This document shows, piece by piece, positions 52,430-60,890 of a DNA stretch of 64,000 nt (its first letter is position 1; each line of letters opens with the position of its first letter). The notes under the pieces are model-generated. The model was not told where the DNA came from and did no database searches. It saw only the letters and a list, made by a program, of their open reading frames with translations. The translations under genes were made by a program, and so were the position numbers. The stretch is taken from assembly GCF_000714815.1 (NCBI RefSeq), contig NZ_JMIH01000016.1, positions 372,001 to 436,000 of the forward strand. Direction: 5' to 3'. The DNA is from Anditalea andensis. GTDB taxonomy: Bacteria > Bacteroidota > Bacteroidia > Cytophagales > Cyclobacteriaceae.

Positions 52430-53935
52430 TTAAGCCTTCTCTTTTACCTGATGATCCTTGTTTTTTCCCTTAAGCAGGGATAGCAGAAAACCGGTCAAGA
52501 AGATGACAATGGTACCGAACACGATGGTCAGGTTGGCGTGAAATGGATTCACCCAAATTCCTTCCTGGAATACAAATACCGAAAGACTCATCCATGTGAT
52601 GACCAATACACCCAATACCACACCGATGGCTGCCTCTACCCTTTCCACATTTTTGGCAAAGTAGCCCAATAAGAACAAGCCCAGAATTCCTCCGCTGAAT
52701 ATAGAAGACAGCGCCCACCATGCTTCAAGCGCACTTTGAACGCCCATCATGGCCAATGCCACGAAAATGCTTAGGATACCCATAAAAATAGCCGATCCCA
52801 TCAATACCCTGAAGCTGACTTTGGAACTCACCTCTTTCTGAATATTTTTTTTGTAATGATCAGTGAGGATGATGGTGGCAGAGCTGTTTAAGCTTGTAGA
52901 AATCGTACTCATGCCTGCTGCAAAGATTGCCGCGATCAACAATCCGGTCATACCCGTGGGCAAACCGTGAACGATGAAAAAGGGGAAAATCCGGTCTGCA
53001 GCCTCCGCTACGAGCAATTCTTCCGGAAGCAAATGTGCATTAATCTGATAATAAGCGAACAAGGCCGTGCCGATGAAAAAAAACAGTAAAGAAACCGGAA
53101 CGTAAAGTAAGCTTCCAAACCAGGTAGATTTAATAGCTTCCTTTTCATTTTTGGCACTCATGTAACGCTGTACATAGTTTTGATCTACTCCGAAATTCTG
53201 CAGGTTAATGACCAATCCATAGACCAGGATCACCCAAAATGTGCTGCGGGTCAAGTCAAAATCCAAACTTCCCAAGCTGAATTTATTGTTTTCCCTACCG
53301 ATCTCGATTACCTGACCCGGTCCCTCCGGCATGCTGAACATTATGATACCCAAGCAGGTCAGCGCTCCCAATATGAGCACTACACCTTGAATGGCATCTG
53401 TCCAGATGACAGCTTCGATGCCTCCCATGGAAGCATATATGATGACGCAGATACCGGTGATAATAATGATGGTAGCAATATCCCAACCCAGCAAGGCATT
53501 CATGGGAAGGGCCAGAAGGTAAAGAATGGATCCCATGCGGGCCAACTGTGTCAACAAATAAAATATAGAGGCATAGGTTCTGGCCCAGCCCCCAAACCTA
53601 AGCTCTAAGTAATAATAAGCAGAATCACTGTTGACTTCCCTATATAGCGGTATGAAAAATTTTACCGCTATTAAAGCGGCAATGGGGATGGAAAGGCTGA
53701 AAACAAAACTGTTCCAGTTACTCAGATAAGCATTTCCCGGCAGTGCAAGAAAGCTGATACTGCTGACAAAGGTAGCAAAGATGGACATTCCGATGGCCCA
53801 TGAGGGCAGTTTCCTCCCCCCCGTAATATAATCATCCGTAGACTTGTCTTTTTTGAAATAAAACGATACCCCGAAAAGCAGTATGCCTGCCATATATCCC
53901 AAAAAAATAACCAGGTCTATTATTGATAATTGCAT
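52430..53935 (-). CDS. sodium:solute symporter (SSS family), cassette 2
   Basis: The protein has 501 residues and about 13 membrane spans, with the same family signatures as the cassette-1 symporter: DDYITGGRKLPSWAIGMS, MGGIEAVIWTDAIQG, FAAGMSTISTSLNSSATII. Pairing with an NAL-type aldolase 9 bp upstream and an isomerase 55 bp downstream suggests an acidic 2-keto-3-deoxy sugar as cargo (Kdo proposed). The two symporters are clearly paralogous but diverged, in line with different substrates. Confidence 0.88.
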   Translation of the reverse strand: MQLSIIDLVIFLGYMAGILLFGVSFYFKKDKSTDDYITGGRKLPSWAIGMSIFATFVSSISFLALPGNAYLSNWNSFVFSLSIPIAALIAVKFFIPLYREVNSDSAYYYLELRFGGWARTYASIFYLLTQLARMGSILYLLALPMNALLGWDIATIIIITGICVIIYASMGGIEAVIWTDAIQGVVLILGALTCLGIIMFSMPEGPGQVIEIGRENNKFSLGSLDFDLTRSTFWVILVYGLVINLQNFGVDQNYVQRYMSAKNEKEAIKSTWFGSLLYVPVSLLFFFIGTALFAYYQINAHLLPEELLVAEAADRIFPFFIVHGLPTGMTGLLIAAIFAAGMSTISTSLNSSATIILTDHYKKNIQKEVSSKVSFRVLMGSAIFMGILSIFVALAMMGVQSALEAWWALSSIFSGGILGLFLLGYFAKNVERVEAAIGVVLGVLVITWMSLSVFVFQEGIWVNPFHANLTIVFGTIVIFLTGFLLSLLKGKNKDHQVKEKA

Positions 53936-53944
53936 AGGACGGTT

Positions 53945-54871
53945 TTAGAGTATTTGCTGTATGTCATCTATAGCTTTCTTGATTTTCTCCTTTTCTTCTA
54001 TTTTAAAGCTACTTAAGGGTGAAGCTATGAAATCACTGCAAATCCCCAAAACGGACAAAGCGGCTTTTAAACCTTTTAAATAACTTGATCCGAAATTTCC
54101 TACTTTATATAGTTTCGAAGATATGGTCATCACTTTGGAATGAAGCAGTTTTACTTTTTCCAGGTCACCTGTAAAAGCAGCTTCATATAACTGCACATAG
54201 AGAGAAGGAAACATATTCGCGCCACCGTTTACTCCTCCATGACCGCCCAATAGTACTGTTTCAGCCATAAGTTCTTCCGGACCTACCAGTAGGGAGAAAT
54301 CCGGACGGTCTTTCATCATATTGATGACACTGTTAAGATATACATTATTGGCAGAACTATCCTTTAGTCCAATAATATTCCGGTGTTTTGATAGGCTATG
54401 GACGGTATTGGGTTCTATTACAATTTTGGTATGGGAGGGCATATTATATAAATACAGCGGGAGGTTAATGCTGTCCGCCAGGTACTCATAATATTCGATC
54501 AGCTCAGGCTGACCCATGCTAAAATAATAAGGAGGTGCCGCTACTACTGCATCAGCACCTTCATTTGCGGCGATCTCTGCCAAACGTAAACTTTCTGAAG
54601 GAGCGGTATCAGTGATCCCTACCAGTACCGGTATCTTTCTGTCTACCATTGCACAGGTTCTCCTGACCAATTCATCCCGCAGGGCATATGGTAGGCTGGT
54701 AGATTCACCTGTGGTACCCAAAATAAACAATCCATGTACCCCACCGGAGATGACATGATTGATAAGTCTTTCCAGACCTACTATGTCCAGCGTATTATTG
54801 TCCAAAAGTGGTGTTACCATAGGGGTGATTATCCCCTTTAATGGCTTAGGCAAAAAGGTTTTATTGATCAT
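53945..54871 (-). CDS. DHDPS/NAL-family class I aldolase, cassette 2
   Basis: The protein has 308 residues and the aldolase landmarks FILGTTGEST, Tyr142 in LYN and Schiff-base Lys170 in IGLKDSS. It begins a unit with an SSS symporter and an L-fucose/D-arabinose isomerase, 94 bp downstream of operator site F. The N-acetylneuraminate lyase branch of this family includes Kdo-cleaving enzymes giving pyruvate and D-arabinose, so Kdo aldolase is the activity I favour. A lysine-pathway role is unlikely in this context. The loop after the Tyr (MPSHTKIV) differs from the cassette-1 enzyme. Confidence 0.88.
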   Translation of the reverse strand: MINKTFLPKPLKGIITPMVTPLLDNNTLDIVGLERLINHVISGGVHGLFILGTTGESTSLPYALRDELVRRTCAMVDRKIPVLVGITDTAPSESLRLAEIAANEGADAVVAAPPYYFSMGQPELIEYYEYLADSINLPLYLYNMPSHTKIVIEPNTVHSLSKHRNIIGLKDSSANNVYLNSVINMMKDRPDFSLLVGPEELMAETVLLGGHGGVNGGANMFPSLYVQLYEAAFTGDLEKVKLLHSKVMTISSKLYKVGNFGSSYLKGLKAALSVLGICSDFIASPLSSFKIEEKEKIKKAIDDIQQIL

Positions 54872-54934
54872 AATGAAAATAGCAGATTTAAGTCTATAGA
54901 TAGGAAAAGTCTTATTAATGCCCTACCTCTATTG

Positions 54935-54978
54935 CAAACTTATGATCTTATCCTGCAATTCCATCCTGCACTTACGTG
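54935..54978 (-). promoter_or_regulatory. operator/promoter site F upstream of cassette 2
   Basis: Operator 54965-54978 reads CACGTAAGTGCAGG on the coding strand. After 22 bp comes TAAGTTTG (54935-54942), a perfect TAnnTTTG -7 element. A third CAGG lies 13 bp further downstream (54952-54955). The leader to the aldolase start would be about 58 nt. Confidence 0.65.
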
Positions 54979-55067
54979 ATTCAGTGGATGAAAGTATAAA
55001 CTCACGAAATAGTTTACATACATTGTTATAGTTGGATTTTAGTTCTATACAAATTGCTATTTGCCTA

Positions 55068-56252
55068 CTATTTCAAATGTTCAGCATCATCTGTGACATC
55101 GACATCTTCCTCACTTTTTATCCAGGGCATTTTATCCTTAGGCCACTGTCCATCTATAATAGGATAAGTTTCAAACTTAGACGGGTCGAGTACCACATGC
55201 TTGATCCGCCTTCTGTGCCAGGAATAAGTCACATGCACCATTCCATCTTTGGTCTGAATTACTGCAGGGTATGAGTACTGGACTGGGCCGGTTCTATATT
55301 CCAAAACTGCAGCAGCTTCCCAATTAATCCCATCATCGGATACCGCTACTGTCAGTATGCCCCGGCCTTTGCGACCACCTATCGGATCTTCGCGTGTGGA
55401 GTGATTGTAAACCAAGATATGGCGTCCATCATCAAGTGTCACTGCATCTACAGCAGAATTGTTGTTTGGAAGGCTTGTGTCTGTCACAGGGGACCAGGTT
55501 AATCCACCATCATCAGACCAAGCCTGGGCCAGTTTGGCATCTTCATGTTCCTTATTGGTTCGGGCCAGTATCTGCAATCGCTCCTGAGAATGGACGAGTA
55601 TAGTGGGTTGGATAATCTGTTGATCGCTATGAGTAGGATCGTTTATCGGTCCGATCTTGGTCCAGGTTTCACCGTTGTCTGTACTGCGCTCTATATGCGT
55701 TCTTCTGCCGGGGCTGCCCTCTAGGCTACCGCCTGCAATGATTGCCCCATCTTCCATATACACCGGTTTGTTTACAATAGGTCCGACAAATCCTTCTGGA
55801 AGCTTTCTAGGTTCACTCCAAGAGTAGCCATTGTCCTTAGAAGTTACCACCTGGCCATCATTGATACCTGGACTTACGAAGTAAATCTGGATATCTCCAC
55901 CTTTGAGCTGGACCAGAACGGGATTGAAAACTGTTTGGCCTCCACCATCAGTTACACTGATAGGCGCCTCCCAATTGCCGCCGGAAGGCTTTCGGGCAAG
56001 CCATATGTTCACATCCGGTGCGCCTTCTCTTGTTCCCCCAAACCATGTGGCCAGCAGGTCGCCATTGGCCAGTTCCAGCAGCGAGGAGGCGTGGACATCC
56101 CGTGTCGGAGAATCTGTAAAAACGAATTCTTCCATTACGATTGCTTTTTTGGAAGGAGAAAGGGTTTCTGTCTCAGAGGAAGCAGTGTGTTGGGTACATG
56201 AACTGAAAATAGCTATAGTGGTAATTACACCTGATAAGATTATACTTCTCAT
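55068..56252 (-). CDS. sialidase-like (BNR/Asp-box) propeller protein, lipoprotein
   Basis: Four Asp-boxes are visible: SKDNGYSWSEP, STDNGETWTKI, SDDGGLTWSPV and SDDGINWEA. They lie in a six-bladed propeller of the BNR_2 type opening with ASSLLELANGDLLATWFGGTREG. I chose the ATG at 56252 over a TTG-led frame at 56303 because it gives a lipoprotein signal (TIAIFSSC). The gene follows GH127 and precedes the aldolase-symporter-isomerase unit. RG-II contains Kdo, and Kdo hydrolases are grouped with sialidases (GH33), so release of Kdo or a related keto-sugar is plausible. The classic sialidase arginine triad cannot be assigned with confidence. A non-catalytic role is possible. Confidence 0.75.
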   Translation of the reverse strand: MRSIILSGVITTIAIFSSCTQHTASSETETLSPSKKAIVMEEFVFTDSPTRDVHASSLLELANGDLLATWFGGTREGAPDVNIWLARKPSGGNWEAPISVTDGGGQTVFNPVLVQLKGGDIQIYFVSPGINDGQVVTSKDNGYSWSEPRKLPEGFVGPIVNKPVYMEDGAIIAGGSLEGSPGRRTHIERSTDNGETWTKIGPINDPTHSDQQIIQPTILVHSQERLQILARTNKEHEDAKLAQAWSDDGGLTWSPVTDTSLPNNNSAVDAVTLDDGRHILVYNHSTREDPIGGRKGRGILTVAVSDDGINWEAAAVLEYRTGPVQYSYPAVIQTKDGMVHVTYSWHRRRIKHVVLDPSKFETYPIIDGQWPKDKMPWIKSEEDVDVTDDAEHLK

Positions 56253-56330
56253 TTTATCTTTATTTATTAGAATTGGGCAGGTCCATAGATTGGGAACTAC
56301 CAACTAAAATTGCTTGCTATAAGCAATCCC

Positions 56331-58373
56331 TTATTTTTTGAAAGGCAACCATACGGCCATTTCTCCCTGTCCCCTATTTGCCCAGGCAAAATAAGGAATT
56401 AGGGTAACCGGCGCTGATTCCAACTCCTCATCCCCGACGGTACGATAAAGCTTCTTATCCCAATTCCCATCGTTCCTGTAATAGGCCTGTCCTTTTAAAC
56501 CCATCATAGAAACGCCATTGATGTCAATCTTCTCCGGCGTAAGTTTCTGGTCTAATGAAATCATCAAATCATCTATATTTCTTCCTTCAGGCAAGTCCAT
56601 TGATTCCACACAGTAGACCATAGGACCCCTTCTTACAGCAATTTGATTTTTGGTTTCTTCCACCAAGGGATGGGATTCTACATATTGGACTGGCATTTTC
56701 AGTTCTAAGGTAACCTTGTCGCCGGCTTTCCAATTTTGTTTGACACTAGCGTATTGTCCGGGTATGGTTTGAATTTCACTTTTTTGCCCATTGATGGATA
56801 AGCTTGATTCATTACACCATTCCGGTATTCTCAGCAAAAGTGAAAAATCTTCTTTAGGTGCTTTTTTAAACGTAATGTTTATAGTTTCATCCCAGGGATA
56901 TTCAGTTTCCTGCTCCAGTTCCACCTCTTCACCATTCCATAGCCTGCTCTTAAGATTATTGCTGCTGTACATATTTACCAATAATCCTTCTTCAGAGACA
57001 CTATAAGCGTAATTACTCATCTGAGCCATAGTACGGGCTACATTTGGTGCGCAACAGTTGGACTTTGAAATATACCCTTCCCGGATATTCGGCCATCTCA
57101 GGGTATAGGGCAGGTCGTCTCTTGCACTTAAAGGATTGGTATAAAAGAATTCAGTTCCCTCTAAACTGATACCGGAAAGTATGCTGTTAAAGAAATTCAG
57201 TTCCATCACATCGGCATGTTTAGCATCCTCGGTGATCTGTAGCATTCGGTAGTTCCAAAGAACATTCCCTATATTGGCACAGGTTTCATTATGGGCCGCC
57301 GCATTGGGCAACTGGTATGGTTTGCCATATGACTGATGGGTCTTTTGTACTTCTATGGGGTTATAGGAGGTTCCGTTTGGTGAGACACCGTCATACAAGG
57401 CCCCACATCCACCGGTTATATACATTTTACGGAATACCACATCATCCCAGATAGAATTCAGATTGTCCAAAAGGATTTGCTCCCCGGTTTCAGCATATAG
57501 ATCCGCTACTCCAGCATAGAGGTAATTTGCACGGACGGCATGTCCCATAGCCTCAGTCTGATCTCTGAAGGGATATCTGTCCTGATTGTCATCGGTTCCA
57601 TCATCTGTTGTTCCCCGGATATCAATCAGATTTTGAGAAAGCTCTAAATATTTTGGATCCCGGAGGGTTCGATACATTTCCGTCACACCCATATAATGTG
57701 AAGGACATATGGCATTCCTGGCAAGTTCGGGCGAGGCTTCTTTATAAAAGTCATATAAAAAATCAGCCACTCCTTTGGCTACTTTCATAAAATTATCCTT
57801 ACCGGTGGCACGATAATGCACACATGCAGCAGTCATTAAATGCCCCATATTGTATTTTTCAAAACCCAATTGCTTCTGAAGCTCTTCCGGGCCCAAGGTT
57901 CCCCATCTCTCTTCTATCAGCACAGGAGTGTGAAGATATCCATCTGCTCTTTGGGCTTTTTGGATCATAGTAATAGCTTCGTCCATTTGCCTATCCAATT
58001 CAGGATCCTGGGAAATAGCATATAAGGAAGCCATGGCTTCAAATACTTTATAAAAATCCCCATCATGAAAAGAAGGGCCTTTATGCTTTCCCCTTATATC
58101 TCCCGATGCGATTTCAAAATTACGTGCGGCATGATTTATATCAGCATCATGGTATAGTTGCCACATAAAGGGAACGGTCTTCTCCCTGTTAACTTTGACA
58201 CGTTCACCCCAAAAGCCATCCGTCCATGTTACATCCTGAATGTCTACACTTTTCAATTTACTGTAAGGGCTTTCAGATGTATTGACCAGCGCCTTCTGTT
58301 GTGCCACCGTGGGCCAAGCTGCCATCATAGCAATGGATACTGATAGGCATATAAGGGGTTTATTGATCTTCAT
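56331..58373 (-). CDS. GH127 (DUF1680) beta-L-arabinofuranosidase-like glycosidase
   Basis: The signal peptide ends in PTVAQ. The (alpha/alpha)6 core shows the zinc/cysteine site of GH127: E363 and C365 in HNETCAN, and C440-C441 in SNCCAPN. By analogy with the characterised Bifidobacterium enzyme C440 would be the nucleophile. YITGGCGALYDGVSPNG and TEAMGHAVRANYLY are further family blocks. At 680 residues it is full length. GH127 removes beta-L-arabinofuranose; in RG-II this sugar caps DHA on chain D, and Bacteroides RG-II PULs carry GH127 members. It lies 54 bp downstream of DUF5703, probably under operator site D. Confidence 0.9.
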   Translation of the reverse strand: MKINKPLICLSVSIAMMAAWPTVAQQKALVNTSESPYSKLKSVDIQDVTWTDGFWGERVKVNREKTVPFMWQLYHDADINHAARNFEIASGDIRGKHKGPSFHDGDFYKVFEAMASLYAISQDPELDRQMDEAITMIQKAQRADGYLHTPVLIEERWGTLGPEELQKQLGFEKYNMGHLMTAACVHYRATGKDNFMKVAKGVADFLYDFYKEASPELARNAICPSHYMGVTEMYRTLRDPKYLELSQNLIDIRGTTDDGTDDNQDRYPFRDQTEAMGHAVRANYLYAGVADLYAETGEQILLDNLNSIWDDVVFRKMYITGGCGALYDGVSPNGTSYNPIEVQKTHQSYGKPYQLPNAAAHNETCANIGNVLWNYRMLQITEDAKHADVMELNFFNSILSGISLEGTEFFYTNPLSARDDLPYTLRWPNIREGYISKSNCCAPNVARTMAQMSNYAYSVSEEGLLVNMYSSNNLKSRLWNGEEVELEQETEYPWDETINITFKKAPKEDFSLLLRIPEWCNESSLSINGQKSEIQTIPGQYASVKQNWKAGDKVTLELKMPVQYVESHPLVEETKNQIAVRRGPMVYCVESMDLPEGRNIDDLMISLDQKLTPEKIDINGVSMMGLKGQAYYRNDGNWDKKLYRTVGDEELESAPVTLIPYFAWANRGQGEMAVWLPFKK

Positions 58374-58426
58374 ATATTTAATTATTAATGGTTTTGAAGC
58401 AATTTTATATTGACGGGATAAAAAGC

Positions 58427-60805
58427 TCAGGGCTTTCCATTTCCTATATTTTCTGATAATTCTATTTTTTCGTGTTTATTGAGCTTAAAGAAATTGACGA
58501 CATCTTTTTCTCGGGAAGCCGGTAGGATCTGAAGTCCAACCACCTCCCCATCCTTCACCTCTCCGGATATGATAGTTTGATATGGAGCATGTAGTTTAAA
58601 TTTAACATCCCAGTCCCGGGGCCAGGCCGGAAATAGGTAGATTTTGTCGTCATCTGTTTGCATCAACATTTCCTGAAGGCCGATCATTCCTGACCCACCC
58701 CAGTTATGATCAGGCACCCAGTCGAAACCGGGGCCCCAGAAGGCCGGAAACCGCCGTCCAGAATCCCCCATTTTTCTCAGTGTAAGTTCGGCTGCCTCTT
58801 CCGTCATACCCATCCTTGCGGCAAATATATTATCCTGTTTCCATCCCACATGGCTGCGAAACTTGATGGCGTCGGGATCATATTTCCAGGTATTGAGGGC
58901 TATCTGTAAACCTTCTTTTCCAATCCCGTAAATACCCCAGGGATATACCGGATACAGCTGGGGAGTCTCAGTATTATTTACGCGTTCCCAGAGCTTTGCG
59001 GGCGATAATACCGGATTATCTTCTATGGTTCTTAGGCTTAAGGGCGGTATCCTCGCCAACATCTCTTCCCAGTGCGCAGATTGCACAGTGTCCAGATAAC
59101 CTTCAGGCAGTTCCAATAATCGCTTTAGTATAGTCTGAAGCCCAGAAACGGTTGAATTGGCATTATAGGCCATTTTGTACGTTTCATTAGCTGTTCCCGG
59201 ATAGAGGACCAAGTGGCCGTTTTCATCCAAGGTTTTGGCACTTCTGTTTCTGGCTCTAAACTGATAATGCTCATCAAAAAACCGGAGGCAGCTTTCGATA
59301 AAGGGTATATATTCTTTGATGTCCTCTCCTGTGTATCGCTCTGTTTCCAGCATCATTAAACAGAACTCCAAAACTGTATCCCATTGGTATTCCAGCCAGG
59401 CATTGTACTGTATGCCTGGATCATAATTTTCAGGCCTTTTCCACCCGTATTCAGCAGGATTGGGCAGGCCAAAGTTCTCTATCTGTTCAGTAAATGAAGC
59501 CCCTTCATGTCCCCAATAAACCTGTGACCTCAACTCAGCATTTTTTAAACTCCTCATATAGAATTTAAACTGGGGCTTCATCAGTTCAAAATCCCCGGTA
59601 CGGACCATGGGGAAATAGACCAGTCGCTGGTTCTGTGCGGTCATTGTTCCTCCCCCCCAGTTTCTATGATCAGGCGTGAAGGACAATGTGGAGTCGGTAT
59701 GAACAGGATCAAAAGTAAATAATCCCCCATTGAATTTGGTAGGATAATTACCATAAGCATTGCAACCCAACATATACCTGAAAAGCTGATAGTTTCTCCC
59801 TACCTGCCAAACCGTATCATTTGGATGCACCTGATCAGGATCTGTTATCAGATAGCTTTTTATCCAATAATTTCTCCACCAGTTCTTTGTGGCTGTTTTG
59901 GCTTTTTTGTTGGACTTCGGCTGTTTATTGACCAAGGCCATAAGGCTTTGATGCCAGTCTTGCTGCTGCGGGGTTTGTTGGGTATGAAGGAATATCTCGA
60001 GGTGATGGGTACGTGAAGGCTTTTGACTCTTGATCTTCCATGCTTTGTAATCTGTGTCCTGATATACACTTTCTTCATTTCCGGATGGGATCATATTTTT
60101 TCCGCGCATCCATCCACCGAAGGTTAAGTCTTTTATAGGATCCATCATCTGGTCCTTAACAGATTCCATTTTTTGTTGCTGGACTACGACGTCAAATACT
60201 GTATCTTCATTTTTGTTTCTGTGATAAAACAGCACACCATCCTTTTTAAAATCTACCTGATCTGCATAGGTTATGATTTCACTTTGAGGCGCCCACTTAT
60301 ATGAATTGGCATTATTGGCTTTCCCCTTGACAGGTCTGTCTCTGTACCTCCATGTTTCATAGGATGCCTCTACCTCTATAGCCCTGCGGCTATCCACTTC
60401 CACATGAATGACAGGACTAAACACATCCACCCACAGCTGGAGGCGCACATCATCCTGTCCGTTTTTACTCAATATACTGATATGGCCATCTTCCAGATGA
60501 AGCTCTTGGCTAAAGCTACTTTCATTATCAAATGGATTAGGATCTAAGCGTAGCTTTACTCTACCGAGCTTCAAAAAAGTATTATGTTCATCAAAAGTCC
60601 CACTTTTTGAAAAGTAAAAATACAGGTCATTGTTTTCCACCCATACGTTCATGCCTATATCCCCGCCTCCTAAGGGCATGGATTCTGAAGAATTCTTACT
60701 CTGGCTCGTCCATACCGGATTATAAGCCTCTAAAGAAATATTCTGGGCATTGGCCGTTTGAGAAAACAGCAGCAACACCATGAGATAGTAAAATTTTTTG
60801 ACCAT
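58427..60805 (-). CDS. DUF5703-domain (alpha/alpha)6 glycosidase-like protein
   Basis: The protein has 792 residues with a signal peptide to TANAQ. The N-terminal beta-domain (ESMPLGGGDIGMNVWVENNDLYFYFSKSG, then LKLGRVKLRLDPNPF) is DUF5703 and resembles the N-terminal domain of GH95/GH65-like enzymes. The rest is an (alpha/alpha)6 barrel (YQLFRYMLGCNAYGNYPTKFNGGLFTFD, HRNWGGGTMTAQNQRLVYFPMV, WGGSGMIGLQEMLMQ) with a small C-terminal beta cap. No activity is known to me. PTKFNGGLF-type motifs also occur in GH95 (where an NGGLF/NLQGIW-type loop binds the sugar), which suggests an exo-alpha-glycosidase. The start is only a few bases past the -7 element of site D, so the transcript may be nearly leaderless, or the true promoter lies further upstream. 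Confidence 0.7.
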   Translation of the reverse strand: MVKKFYYLMVLLLFSQTANAQNISLEAYNPVWTSQSKNSSESMPLGGGDIGMNVWVENNDLYFYFSKSGTFDEHNTFLKLGRVKLRLDPNPFDNESSFSQELHLEDGHISILSKNGQDDVRLQLWVDVFSPVIHVEVDSRRAIEVEASYETWRYRDRPVKGKANNANSYKWAPQSEIITYADQVDFKKDGVLFYHRNKNEDTVFDVVVQQQKMESVKDQMMDPIKDLTFGGWMRGKNMIPSGNEESVYQDTDYKAWKIKSQKPSRTHHLEIFLHTQQTPQQQDWHQSLMALVNKQPKSNKKAKTATKNWWRNYWIKSYLITDPDQVHPNDTVWQVGRNYQLFRYMLGCNAYGNYPTKFNGGLFTFDPVHTDSTLSFTPDHRNWGGGTMTAQNQRLVYFPMVRTGDFELMKPQFKFYMRSLKNAELRSQVYWGHEGASFTEQIENFGLPNPAEYGWKRPENYDPGIQYNAWLEYQWDTVLEFCLMMLETERYTGEDIKEYIPFIESCLRFFDEHYQFRARNRSAKTLDENGHLVLYPGTANETYKMAYNANSTVSGLQTILKRLLELPEGYLDTVQSAHWEEMLARIPPLSLRTIEDNPVLSPAKLWERVNNTETPQLYPVYPWGIYGIGKEGLQIALNTWKYDPDAIKFRSHVGWKQDNIFAARMGMTEEAAELTLRKMGDSGRRFPAFWGPGFDWVPDHNWGGSGMIGLQEMLMQTDDDKIYLFPAWPRDWDVKFKLHAPYQTIISGEVKDGEVVGLQILPASREKDVVNFFKLNKHEKIELSENIGNGKP

Positions 60806-60810
60806 TCATC

Positions 60811-60855
60811 CGAAAATATAAAATGAATAGCTCCCAACTTCCCTGTGCTATGCTG
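60811..60855 (-). promoter_or_regulatory. operator/promoter site D upstream of DUF5703-GH127
   Basis: Operator 60842-60855 reads CAGCATAGCACAGG on the coding strand; 23 bp later is TATTTTCG (60811-60818). A 20-bp stretch around it matches site B at 18 positions. The gap to the start codon is unusually short, which makes this the least certain promoter of the six. Confidence 0.5.
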
Positions 60856-60890
60856 AAAAGGTGATTAATATTTATTTTTGGGGAGGTTAA

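Noticed and set aside
54952-54968. Alternative CAGG pairing with 13-bp spacing at site F
   Set aside because: The 10-bp pair at 54965-54978 matches the other sites and gives the common 22-bp spacing to the -7 element; the extra CAGG is probably chance.
56309-56327. Small inverted repeat (ATTGCTT / AAGCAAT) between GH127 and the sialidase-like gene
   Set aside because: Only a 7-bp stem with no U tract; too weak to call a terminator.
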